A stretch of DNA of 64,000 bases from an uncultured Clostridia bacterium (GTDB lineage Bacteria; Bacillota; Clostridia; Oscillospirales; Ruminococcaceae). This document shows positions 26,123 to 33,550 of this stretch, in pieces (positions within the stretch are counted from its first letter, which is position 1; each line of letters begins with the position of its first letter). The stretch covers positions 62,001 to 126,000 of the forward strand of contig CANQCL010000002.1 of assembly GCA_947589215.1 (NCBI GenBank), written 5' to 3'. The notes under the pieces are model-generated. The model was not told where the DNA came from and made no database searches. It was given only the letters and a program-made list of their open reading frames with translations. Position numbers and translations under genes: made by a program.

Positions 26123-27523
26123 ATGTCAGAATCTAAGGCTAAGGACTTAAAAAAGGAGCTGTTTACTAAAAAGAAGAATGCTGTTTTTTTATTAGACGAC
26201 AGTGAAATAAGTAAAGCAGATGATTTCTGCAAAGGGTATATGAATTTTCTTAATGCCGCAAAAACCGAAAGGGAGGCAGTATGCGAAGCTGTAAAGCTCC
26301 TTGAAGAAAATGGATTTGTTCAATATAATTTTGATAAAGAGTTAAATCCCGGAGATAAAATTTACATTAACAACAGGGGAAAAGCAATTATTGCCGCAAT
26401 TATCGGAAGTGAAGACGTTAGCAAGGGTTTCAGAATAAACGCTGCACACATTGATTCACCGAGACTTGATTTAAAGCAGAACCCTGTTTATGAGGATAAC
26501 CAAATCGGATTTTTCAAAACTCATTACTACGGCGGAATAAAAAAATACCAGTGGACGACAATTCCGTTGTCGCTTCACGGCGTTATTATAAATTCCAAGA
26601 ATGAAAAGATAGAGGTGAAAATCGGCGAGGACGAATCTGACCCGGTATTCTGCGTCTGCGATTTACTTCCTCATTTAGCAACTCAGCAAATGAAAAGAAA
26701 TCTATCAGAGGGCGTTAAGGGTGAGGAGCTTAATATAATTATTGGCTCAAGACCGTTTAAAGATGACAAGGAATCGGAAATGGTCAAGCTGAATATTATC
26801 AAAATCCTCAATGAAAAATACGGAATTGATGAGGACGATTTTATTTCAGCAGAGCTTGAGGCAGTACCTGCTTTTAAGGCAAAGGATATCGGTTTTGACA
26901 GAAGTATGATAGGCTCTTACGGACAAGACGACAGAGTTTGTGCTTATACTGCTCTTAAAGCGCTTCTTGATTGTGATAAAGCTCCAAAGAGAACCGCTGT
27001 AACAGTCTTAACTGATAAAGAGGAAACAGGTAGTGACGGCAATACAGGACTTAACAGCTCGTATTTAAAATATTTTCTTTACGATTTAGCTGAAAAGCTG
27101 GGAGGAAAGCCAAGACAGGTCATATCTGCGTCCGAGTGTCTATCTGCTGATGTGAACGCTGCTTTTGATCCTACATTCCCCGATGTTCTGGAAATCAGAA
27201 ATGCATCAAAAATCAACTACGGCGTATGCGTAACTAAATTTACAGGCTCAAGAGGAAAATCAGGCACGTCTGACGCCTCTGCGGAATTTGTTGCAAGGAT
27301 AAGAAATCTATTAGACAGCAAAAATGTTATCTGGCAGACAGGAGAGTTGGGAAAGGTTGATTTAGGCGGCGGCGGAACGGTAGCTATGTATTTAGCGAAC
27401 CTCAACATTGATGTAATTGATGTAGGAGTTCCGGTACTTTCAATGCACGCGCCTTTCGAGATAACTTCAAAAATAGACACATATATGGCTTATAAGGCTT
27501 TTAAAGTATTTATTGAAAACTGA
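26123..27523 (+). CDS. M18 family aminopeptidase
   Basis: A 466-residue M18 zinc aminopeptidase, preferring acidic N-terminal residues in characterised members. The ATG at 26123 has AAAGGA 8 nt upstream; in-frame ATG 26114 overlaps that site. Motifs: AAHIDSPRLDLK (first metal His-Asp), GQDDRVCAYTAL, DKEETGSDGNTG (catalytic Glu pair), SADVNAAFDP and a C-terminal HAPFEI. Its ribosome binding site begins just after the transglycosylase stop. A strong terminator follows. Confidence 0.92.
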   Translation: MSESKAKDLKKELFTKKKNAVFLLDDSEISKADDFCKGYMNFLNAAKTEREAVCEAVKLLEENGFVQYNFDKELNPGDKIYINNRGKAIIAAIIGSEDVSKGFRINAAHIDSPRLDLKQNPVYEDNQIGFFKTHYYGGIKKYQWTTIPLSLHGVIINSKNEKIEVKIGEDESDPVFCVCDLLPHLATQQMKRNLSEGVKGEELNIIIGSRPFKDDKESEMVKLNIIKILNEKYGIDEDDFISAELEAVPAFKAKDIGFDRSMIGSYGQDDRVCAYTALKALLDCDKAPKRTAVTVLTDKEETGSDGNTGLNSSYLKYFLYDLAEKLGGKPRQVISASECLSADVNAAFDPTFPDVLEIRNASKINYGVCVTKFTGSRGKSGTSDASAEFVARIRNLLDSKNVIWQTGELGKVDLGGGGTVAMYLANLNIDVIDVGVPVLSMHAPFEITSKIDTYMAYKAFKVFIEN

Positions 27524-27537
27524 TTTAATATATTTTT

Positions 27538-27572
27538 AAATGCACCTGCAATTTTTTGCAGGTGCATTTTTT
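27538..27572 (+). terminator. Intrinsic terminator after the M18 aminopeptidase
   Basis: A perfect 13-bp stem (AAATGCACCTGCA with TGCAGGTGCATTT) followed by T6. Confidence 0.9.
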
Positions 27573-27582
27573 ATGCTTTAAA

Positions 27583-27616
27583 ATCGACATTTTTATTAAA
27601 AGGCTTGGATTATAAT
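27583..27616 (+). promoter_or_regulatory. Putative Spo0A-activated promoter of spoIIGA-sigE
   Basis: ATCGACA (27583-27589) matches the reverse complement of the Spo0A box (TGTCGAA) at 6 of 7 positions and overlaps a -35-like TCGACA (27584-27589). A consensus -10 TATAAT (27611-27616) lies 21 nt further on. A spacer too long for normal sigma-A use, with a 0A box over the -35, is the known architecture of the Bacillus subtilis spoIIG promoter. One box only is clear here. Confidence 0.45.
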
Positions 27617-27642
27617 ATTCATAAAGCGTGAGGTGAAGCTTT

Positions 27643-28461
27643 TTGAAGTGCATTTATGCTGATGTTTTGGTTATTACGAATATATATTTTACATATTTCT
27701 TTATTAAAATATTATGCTTAGTATTTCACATAAATACAAACGCAAAACGTATTGCGTTTTCATCAGCGGCAGGAGGTTTTTCTGCACTTTTGATTTTACT
27801 TCCAATAAATGATTACATAATAATGCTGTTTAAGCTTGCAGCCGTTTTTATAATAATTTATATCTGCGGCTTTTCAAAAGACAAATACGATATTATAAAA
27901 TACTCGCTTACGTTTATTCTTATCAATATTATTTTTACAGGTATTTGCTTTTTTATATGGAAACTCTCAGGCGGCAGAATGATATATGTAAAGAATTTCA
28001 CCGTATACTTTGATATATCTTTGATAATGCTTATAATAATCACTATTTTTGTTTACTTTATAATGACTATAGCTGATTACTTTTTAATGAACAGAAGAAA
28101 TCTGTCAGGCTTATATACGATATCCTTTAATCTGTTTAACAAAGAATATTCATTTAAGGGAATAGTCGATACGGGGAATAATTTATATGATTATTTTTCA
28201 GGACGTTCAGTTGTAGTATGCAAAAGTAACGAACTTATGGGTTTATATAATGAACTTCTAAACCAGAATGTAAACACCGGCTTTAGGCTTATACCGTATG
28301 CCACTGTTGCAGGAGACAGTCTTATACCTATTAAATCAGTGCAGGAAATTAAAATAGAAGATGAAAACGGAAACTGTAAAGAGGTGAGAGCGTGTATAGG
28401 TATAGTAAGCAGTGAAACAGATGAGCCATCGGCGATATTTAACCCAAGTATATTAAGCTGA
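27643..28461 (+). CDS. spoIIGA: Sigma-E processing protease SpoIIGA
   Basis: A 272-residue membrane aspartic protease that removes the pro-sequence of sigma-E in the mother cell. About five transmembrane segments fill residues 8-145, followed by a cytosolic protease domain with the single catalytic Asp176 in IVDTGNNLYD; two subunits are thought to form the active site. It starts with TTG 27643 after GAGGTG. It is followed 60 nt later by its substrate gene sigE, the universal order in spore formers. Confidence 0.94.
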   Translation: MKCIYADVLVITNIYFTYFFIKILCLVFHINTNAKRIAFSSAAGGFSALLILLPINDYIIMLFKLAAVFIIIYICGFSKDKYDIIKYSLTFILINIIFTGICFFIWKLSGGRMIYVKNFTVYFDISLIMLIIITIFVYFIMTIADYFLMNRRNLSGLYTISFNLFNKEYSFKGIVDTGNNLYDYFSGRSVVVCKSNELMGLYNELLNQNVNTGFRLIPYATVAGDSLIPIKSVQEIKIEDENGNCKEVRACIGIVSSETDEPSAIFNPSILS

Positions 28462-28521
28462 ATTTAATATTAGGTTTAAATAAAATTAGAGAGGAGATAA
28501 GCTTTTAAAAGGCAAAACAAA

Positions 28522-29238
28522 ATGAAATTAAATTTATTATTCAATAAAATATTAAGCAAAATAACTATTCTTCTTAACAGAAATAAAAAATATATAGATT
28601 ACATAAACGGCGCAGAGTCCCTTCCTCCGCCGCTCACAGCAGAGGAAGAACAAAAAGCATTTGAGCAAATAAAGAACAACGATAAGCGAGGCAGAGAAAC
28701 GCTTATCGTCCATAATCTGAGACTTGTAGTTTACATAGCGAAGAAGTTTGAATCTACCGGCATTGGGATAGAGGATTTGATTTCAATAGGAACTATAGGC
28801 TTAATCAAAGCTGTAAACACATTTCAAGTAGATAAAAATATAAAGCTTGCGACATATGCCTCACGGTGTATTGAAAATGAAATACTTATGTTTTTAAGAA
28901 AGTCAAACCAATACAGAAACGATATTTCAATTGACGAGCCTCTTAATGTCGACTGGGACGGAAATGAACTTCTACTTTCTGATATTCTAGGCACAGATGA
29001 GGACGTAGTAATAAGGGGAATTGAAAACGAGGTCGAGAAAGAGTTAGTTTTGATTGAAATAGAAAAGCTGGGAGACAGGGAAAAACAGATTATGAAGATG
29101 CGCTTTGGTCTTTTGGGTCAGAGAGAAATGACCCAAAAAGAGGTTGCGGATATAGTTGGCATATCGCAGTCATACATATCTAGGCTGGAAAAGAGAATAC
29201 TAAAAACAATAAAGGATAACTTAGAAAAGATATGTTAG
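28522..29238 (+). CDS. sigE: Sporulation mother-cell sigma factor E (pro-sigma-E)
   Basis: A 238-residue sigma-70 family factor. The first ~27 residues are the membrane-binding pro-sequence. They are followed by YINGAESLPPPLTAEEE, typical of the SpoIIGA cleavage region. Region 2 contains LVVYIAKKFESTGIG and EDLISIGTIGLIKA; region 4 contains REMTQKEVADIVGISQSYIS, the helix-turn-helix that reads the -35. Its TAG stop lies inside a CIRCE-like half-site. In most spore formers sigG follows directly; here hsp20 comes between. Confidence 0.96.
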   Translation: MKLNLLFNKILSKITILLNRNKKYIDYINGAESLPPPLTAEEEQKAFEQIKNNDKRGRETLIVHNLRLVVYIAKKFESTGIGIEDLISIGTIGLIKAVNTFQVDKNIKLATYASRCIENEILMFLRKSNQYRNDISIDEPLNVDWDGNELLLSDILGTDEDVVIRGIENEVEKELVLIEIEKLGDREKQIMKMRFGLLGQREMTQKEVADIVGISQSYISRLEKRILKTIKDNLEKIC

Positions 29239-29243
29239 CACTC
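29235..29243 (+). promoter_or_regulatory. Isolated CIRCE half-site overlapping the sigE stop codon
   Basis: TTAGCACTC is an exact CIRCE left arm, located 14 nt upstream of the full operator and in the same orientation as its left arm. The sigE stop codon lies within it. It may extend HrcA binding, or it may be chance. Confidence 0.4.
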
Positions 29244-29257
29244 AAAAATTATAAATG

Positions 29258-29284
29258 CTAGCACTCGCATTAATGGAGTGCTAA
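29258..29284 (+). promoter_or_regulatory. CIRCE operator (HrcA binding site) upstream of hsp20
   Basis: CTAGCACTC (29258-29266), nine nucleotides, then GAGTGCTAA (29276-29284). This matches the CIRCE consensus TTAGCACTC-N9-GAGTGCTAA at 17 of 18 arm positions. HrcA represses heat-shock genes through this element. It lies 150 nt before hsp20. A weak promoter candidate, TTAATG-18-TAATAT, overlaps the right arm. Between it and hsp20 lies an 8-codon reading frame (GTG 29362 to TAA 29388) behind AAAGGAAAG, possibly a leader. Confidence 0.85.
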
Positions 29285-29434
29285 TTTTCATCTTAATATC
29301 ATTAAACTTTCACAAAACTAACACAATAGAGCAATATTATGTAATTGTTGAAAGGAAAGAAGTGATTCCGATGAACAAGGATTTATAAAACGAGTAAACA
29401 AACAAAACTAAAACTTTATCAGGAGGAATTTATT

Positions 29435-29869
29435 ATGTTATACGGATTAACACCATTTGAAAGAAGCACATACGATTTGTTCAATGTTTTTCACGAGTTT
29501 GAAAAGGACTTTTTTAACACAAAGCCATCGAACGATTTAAGGTCATGCAGAACTGATATTTGCGACAAGGGCGATAAATTTGTTCTTGAGGCTGAATTGC
29601 CGGGTTTTGATAAAGAGGACATAAACATTGATATAAACGGAGATTATCTGACATTATCGGCTACACATAAGTCTGAGAAGGAGGATAAGGACAAGGACGG
29701 CAACTATATTTGCAGAGAGCGTTCATACGGCTCATATCAGAGAAGATATGATATTTCAAATATAGATTCTGAGGCTATTCAAGCAGAGTACAAAAACGGT
29801 ATACTAACGCTTGATTTGCCTAAGAAGGCTAAGACAGAGCCTGAATCAAGAAGGCTTGAAATTAAGTAA
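29435..29869 (+). CDS. Small heat-shock protein Hsp20
   Basis: A 144-residue ATP-independent chaperone that holds unfolding proteins. The alpha-crystallin domain covers ~38-135: TDICDKGDKFVLEAELPGF, NIDINGDYLTLSA, the short linker KSEKEDKDKDGNY and the C-terminal strand NGILTLDLPK. A C-terminal LEI resembles the I-x-I/V tail motif. Its AGGAGG site is near perfect. Control by HrcA/CIRCE is predicted from the operator upstream. It is inserted between sigE and sigG, with its own terminator. Confidence 0.94.
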   Translation: MLYGLTPFERSTYDLFNVFHEFEKDFFNTKPSNDLRSCRTDICDKGDKFVLEAELPGFDKEDINIDINGDYLTLSATHKSEKEDKDKDGNYICRERSYGSYQRRYDISNIDSEAIQAEYKNGILTLDLPKKAKTEPESRRLEIK

Positions 29870-29913
29870 GATTATTTGCTTTATACTTCCATTTCTTTTA
29901 TATTTATGCTTTT

Positions 29914-29947
29914 CACCTGCTATGTTAAATCTAGCAGGTGTTTTTTT
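29914..29947 (+). terminator. Intrinsic terminator after hsp20
   Basis: CACCTGCTA (29914-29922) pairs with TAGCAGGTG (29932-29940), followed by seven T residues. It isolates sigG transcription from hsp20. Confidence 0.85.
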
Positions 29948-29982
29948 ACCAGAAATTGACCTTGCAATCATTTTGATTTTTT

Positions 29983-30012
29983 GCATATAAGAAAATCTCA
30001 CAGCCAATAATT
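29983..30012 (+). promoter_or_regulatory. Putative forespore (sigma-F/G type) promoter of sigG
   Basis: GCATA (29983-29987), a 15-nt spacer and GCCAATAATT (30003-30012) fit the sigma-F/sigma-G consensus (GNATA, 15 nt, GGNNANANT) with one mismatch at the second G. It ends 31 nt before the sigG start. A sigma-A reading (TTGCAA-18-TATAAG) overlaps it and cannot be excluded. Confidence 0.45.
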
Positions 30013-30043
30013 ATATTAAACTAATTGTTGGAGAAGATTAAAA

Positions 30044-30817
30044 ATGCAGTATAATAAAGTTGAGATAAGCGGGGTAAATACTTCTGAGCTGCCCACGTTA
30101 AAGGAATCTGAAAAGTTGGAGCTGTTAAAGAAGGTAAGGGACGGCGATAAAAATGCAAGAGACGAACTGATAAACGGTAATCTAAGGCTTGTTTTAAGCG
30201 TTTTGCAGATGTTTGCGGGGAGAGGAGAGTCTCCTGATGATTTATTTCAAGTAGGAGTTGTAGGGCTAATAAAGGCAATAGATAATTTTTCTCTTGAATA
30301 CGACGTCAAATTTTCAACCTATGCTTTTCCGATGATTTTAGGAGAAATAAGACGGTATTTAAGAGATAATTTTCCAATAAGGGTAAGCCGTTCGCTTCGT
30401 GATTTGGCATATAAGGCTATGCAGGCAAAGGAGAAGTATATAAACGAGCATCAAAAGGAGCCTAAAATTGAAGAGATAGCAAAGATGATTGACGCAAAAA
30501 CCTCAGATGTAGTGACAGCCCTTGAGTCTATATGCGACCCTATTTCGATATACGAGCCGGTATATTCAGATTCTGGAGACGCTTTATTTGTTCTTGACCA
30601 AATAGGTGACGGAAATAATGATATAAGCTGGCTAAATGAAATATCCCTCAAGGAGGCTATTTCAAAGCTTATGCCCAGAGAGAAAAACATACTCAGTTTA
30701 AGATTTTTTCAGGGTAAAACTCAAGTAGAGGTTGCAAAAAGCATTGGTATTTCACAGGCTCAGGTTTCAAGACTTGAAAAGGGCGCATTGGAGCAGATAA
30801 AAAAACAGTTCTGCTAA
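30044..30817 (+). CDS. sigG: Late forespore sigma factor G
   Basis: A 257-residue sigma-70 family factor directing late forespore genes. The N-terminal YNKVEISGVNTSELP motif is typical of SigG and involved in its control by anti-sigma factors. Region 2 reads DLFQVGVVGLIKAIDNF and VKFSTYAFPMILGEIRRYLR; region 4 reads GKTQVEVAKSIGISQAQVSR. The ribosome binding site is TTGGAGAAG. Separation from sigE by hsp20 and a terminator means it must use its own promoter. Confidence 0.96.
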   Translation: MQYNKVEISGVNTSELPTLKESEKLELLKKVRDGDKNARDELINGNLRLVLSVLQMFAGRGESPDDLFQVGVVGLIKAIDNFSLEYDVKFSTYAFPMILGEIRRYLRDNFPIRVSRSLRDLAYKAMQAKEKYINEHQKEPKIEEIAKMIDAKTSDVVTALESICDPISIYEPVYSDSGDALFVLDQIGDGNNDISWLNEISLKEAISKLMPREKNILSLRFFQGKTQVEVAKSIGISQAQVSRLEKGALEQIKKQFC

Positions 30818-30840
30818 TTTCTGAAATTTATTATTAATTG

Positions 30841-30880
30841 AAAAAGTGCGGTAAACAATGATAAAATACCGCACTTTTTT
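30841..30880 (+). terminator. Intrinsic terminator after sigG
   Basis: A 13-bp stem (AAAAAGTGCGGTA with TACCGCACTTTTT) ending in T6. Confidence 0.9.
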
Positions 30881-30904
30881 AGCAGATAAATTTAAGCGTC
30901 GGTC

Positions 30905-30933
30905 TTGACAATAAGAAAATTATATGTTAATAT
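30905..30933 (+). promoter_or_regulatory. Sigma-A promoter of the tyrS T-box leader
   Basis: TTGACA (30905-30910), a 17-nt spacer and TAATAT (30928-30933), ahead of the T-box leader. Confidence 0.7.
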
Positions 30934-30939
30934 ATCAAA

Positions 30940-31187
30940 AATTAAAGGCTGTGATAAGAACAAGTAGCATATCATTGTTGTTTTAAGAGAGCTTTCGGTC
31001 GGTGTGAGAAAGCAATAACTCGATTTGTGAATACATCTTTGAGCTGATATTCTGAAATTCAGTAGGTTTATTCGTCTGACGCCCGTTAAAGCGTTATGAG
31101 TTCACAGTTAATGTTTGGCTGTGATAAATTGAGGTGGTACCACGATTTATTCGTCCTCTGGCTTTTGTCAGAGGATTTTTATTTTAC
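30940..31187 (+). promoter_or_regulatory. T-box riboswitch, tyrosine specific, upstream of tyrS
   Basis: The stem I distal part includes GCTTTC...GAAAGC around GGTCGGTGTGA. The specifier region reads GAATACATC, giving UAC (Tyr) at 31032-31034. The T-box core AGGTGGTACCACG lies at 31132-31144. A terminator follows (TCCTCTG 31154-31160 with CAGAGGA 31169-31175, then T5). The variable base of the UGGN bulge is T, which pairs with the A73 discriminator of bacterial tRNA-Tyr. Uncharged tRNA-Tyr should stabilise the antiterminator and switch on tyrS. The 31188-31292 stretch is untranslated leader carrying the GGAGG site. Confidence 0.95.
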
Positions 31188-31292
31188 TAGAAAGGGGTGA
31201 TATTCTTGAAATCAGTGTTTGATTTCATCGTTTATGAGTGATTAAGGTATAAATTTCTGTAAAGATTAAAATACAATTTCGGAGGAAGAAAA

Positions 31293-32513
31293 ATGACATT
31301 ATTTGAGGAACTGAAAAGAAGAGGTCTGTTAGCTCAGCTTACAGACGAAAAGGAAATTGAGGAATTAGTCAACGCTGGAAAAGCCACATTCTACATCGGC
31401 TTTGACCCAACTGCTGATAGTCTGCACGTTGGTCATTTTATGGCGCTTTGTCTTATGAAAAGAATGCAGATGGCAGGGAATAAGCCAATAGTTCTTATCG
31501 GCGGCGGAACAGCTATGATAGGCGACCCGTCTGGAAGAACTGATATGAGAAAGATGATGACTAGAGAAACCATTCAGCACAATGTTGACTGCTTTAAAAA
31601 GCAGATGAGCCGTTTTATTGATTTCTCAGACGACAAGGCTATTATTGTAAACAATGCCGACTGGCTTATGGATCTGAATTACGTTGAGGTTTTACGAGAA
31701 ATCGGTCCGCACTTCAGCGTAAACAGAATGTTATCACACGAGTGCTATAAGCAGAGAATGGAAAGAGGCTTGTCTTTCCTTGAATTCAACTATATGATTA
31801 TGCAAAGCTATGACTTTTATGTACTGTATCAGAAGTACGGCTGTAATATGCAGTTCGGCGGAGACGATCAGTGGGCAAATATGCTCGGCGGAACTGAGCT
31901 TATAAGACGAAAGCTCGGTAAAGACGCTTATGCTATGACAATTACTCTGCTGCTCAATTCTGAAGGCAAAAAAATGGGTAAGACAGAAAAGGGTGCAGTT
32001 TGGCTTGACGCTGACAAGACATCTCCGTATGATTTTTACCAATACTGGAGAAATGTAAATGACGCTGACGTTATAAAATGCTTAAAGATGCTCACATTTG
32101 TTCCTATTGAGGAAATAGAGGAAATGGAAAGAACTATGGAGGGCGCAGAGCTTAATAAAGCAAAAGAGATTTTAGCTTTCGAGCTTACAAAGCTGGTTCA
32201 CGGAGAAGATGAAGCAAATAAGGCTCAGAACGCCGCAAAATCTGTTTTCGGCAAAGCGGGTGTTAGCGATGATATGCCGACTACTAAAATCAGCGCTGAC
32301 GATTTAAACGATGACGGCTGTATAGGACTTCTAACGCTTTTGGTCAAGTGCGGTCTTGCTGCATCAAACGGAGAGGCAAGACGTCTTGTTCAGCAGGGCG
32401 GAGTATCAGTAAATGATGAAAAGATATTAGATGCGAAGGCTATTGTAAATCTTGATAAGGCGGTAATAATCAAAAAAGGAAAGAAAGTTTTCCACAAAGC
32501 TGAAAAAGAATAA
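31293..32513 (+). CDS. tyrS: Tyrosyl-tRNA synthetase
   Basis: A 406-residue class Ic synthetase. The HIGH motif is HVGH (45-48), preceded by GFDPTADSL. The KMSKS loop appears as KMGKT, normal for many TyrRS. The C-terminal S4-like RNA-binding domain (~340-406) contains [13 protein letters not shown]. The gene is controlled by the T-box leader. A GGAGGAAG site lies 6 nt before the ATG. Confidence 0.97.
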   Translation: MTLFEELKRRGLLAQLTDEKEIEELVNAGKATFYIGFDPTADSLHVGHFMALCLMKRMQMAGNKPIVLIGGGTAMIGDPSGRTDMRKMMTRETIQHNVDCFKKQMSRFIDFSDDKAIIVNNADWLMDLNYVEVLREIGPHFSVNRMLSHECYKQRMERGLSFLEFNYMIMQSYDFYVLYQKYGCNMQFGGDDQWANMLGGTELIRRKLGKDAYAMTITLLLNSEGKKMGKTEKGAVWLDADKTSPYDFYQYWRNVNDADVIKCLKMLTFVPIEEIEEMERTMEGAELNKAKEILAFELTKLVHGEDEANKAQNAAKSVFGKAGVSDDMPTTKISADDLNDDGCIGLLTLLVKCGLAASNGEARRLVQQGGVSVNDEKILDAKAIVNLDKAVIIKKGKKVFHKAEKE

Positions 32514-32518
32514 CAAAA

Positions 32519-32556
32519 AAGGTGAAGAGCAATACTGCTTTTCACCTTGATTTTTT
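32519..32556. terminator. Bidirectional terminator between tyrS and the helicase-loader gene
   Basis: AAGGTGAA and AGCA pair with TGCT and TTCACCTT around a short loop, with T6 runs on both strands, between convergent genes. Confidence 0.8.
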
Positions 32557-33550
32557 ATCTGTCCATCATTCGTCTTTTAACTTGTCTTATATCCGTTCCG
32601 AAAAATCTGTATGGCGTAAACATTCCTGTGAGCCTTGATATAATTCTGTCGTCGTATTTTTCATTGAGTTCTGAAAGTGAAAGGTTTGTAGAAACGATTG
32701 TCGGAACATCCATATTGATTCGTGTGTTTATTATGTTATACAGCGTTGAATTATTGAAAGGAGTGGAAAACTCCGAGCCTAAATCGTCAAGTATTACCAA
32801 GTCTGCGTTGATGATCGTTTCAACTGTATTTCCATTGCTCCTTCCAAAATGTTCGTTTTCTGTCTTAGTTAGAAAATTGTTTATTGAATCAAATACAACA
32901 TTAAAGCCTTTTTCGATAAGCGACTTCGCTATCATTGAGGATATAAAGGTTTTTCCCAAGCCAGTTTTTCCTAAGAAAAACAACGAACAGGAGTTTTTTG
33001 AAAAAGTGTCAACATAATTTTTGCACTGTATAAGAATTTCATTCATTCGTTCTCTGGGTATAATGCCAGACTTTTCATCAGGTATGTTTGAATACAGACC
33101 AAGATTAAATTCGTCAAAATCGTGAAGCTCGATTTTACAGCTTTCGTTAAGCTCGTCAACAGTGTACTTTTTTATAAGCTCATTAAAGCACTGGCATCTG
33201 CTGCCGTTTACATATCCGCTGTCATCGCAAACAGAACAGGTGAATTTTGCTTTTAGATAATCTTCCGGATAACCGAACTCTTTAAGCATTACTTTTATCA
33301 ATAGTTGGTTTTCGAGATTTTTATTTTTCAGCTCGTCAATAATTTTTCCAATATTATCACTGCGAGACAATATTGCCTTTGATAAATCAATACTTGTCTG
33401 AAAAATTCTGTTGTATAAAGAGTCGATTTCCGGAGCTTTTTTACTGATCTCTGCTTTGTGAAGCTCAAGAGTTTGAAAAGCATTGTTCCGTCTGCTCTCA
33501 ATTTCAGAAGCAGCTTTTGTGAAAGCCGAAGGCGATATATTGTTATTCAT
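32555..33550 (-). CDS. DnaI/DnaC-like replicative helicase loader ATPase
   Basis: A 331-residue AAA+ protein that loads the replicative helicase at origins or restart sites. The N-terminal domain carries a C-x2-C-x10-C-x-C zinc cluster (105, 108, 119, 121). Walker A is GKTGLGKT (194-201) and Walker B is VILDDL (252-257). The segment SRLTGMFTPYRFFGTDIR at the C-terminus includes the arginine finger region. It overlaps the upstream DnaD-like gene by 8 nt, so the two are coupled. The pair mirrors the dnaB-dnaI neighbourhood of Bacillus. The name dnaI or dnaC varies with annotators. Confidence 0.9.
   Translation of the reverse strand: MNNNISPSAFTKAASEIESRRNNAFQTLELHKAEISKKAPEIDSLYNRIFQTSIDLSKAILSRSDNIGKIIDELKNKNLENQLLIKVMLKEFGYPEDYLKAKFTCSVCDDSGYVNGSRCQCFNELIKKYTVDELNESCKIELHDFDEFNLGLYSNIPDEKSGIIPRERMNEILIQCKNYVDTFSKNSCSLFFLGKTGLGKTFISSMIAKSLIEKGFNVVFDSINNFLTKTENEHFGRSNGNTVETIINADLVILDDLGSEFSTPFNNSTLYNIINTRINMDVPTIVSTNLSLSELNEKYDDRIISRLTGMFTPYRFFGTDIRQVKRRMMDR

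Noticed and set aside
32547-33017. 156-codon plus-strand frame antisense to the helicase-loader gene
   Set aside because: The opposite strand carries an AAA+ protein with intact zinc and Walker motifs; the plus-strand translation resembles no family.
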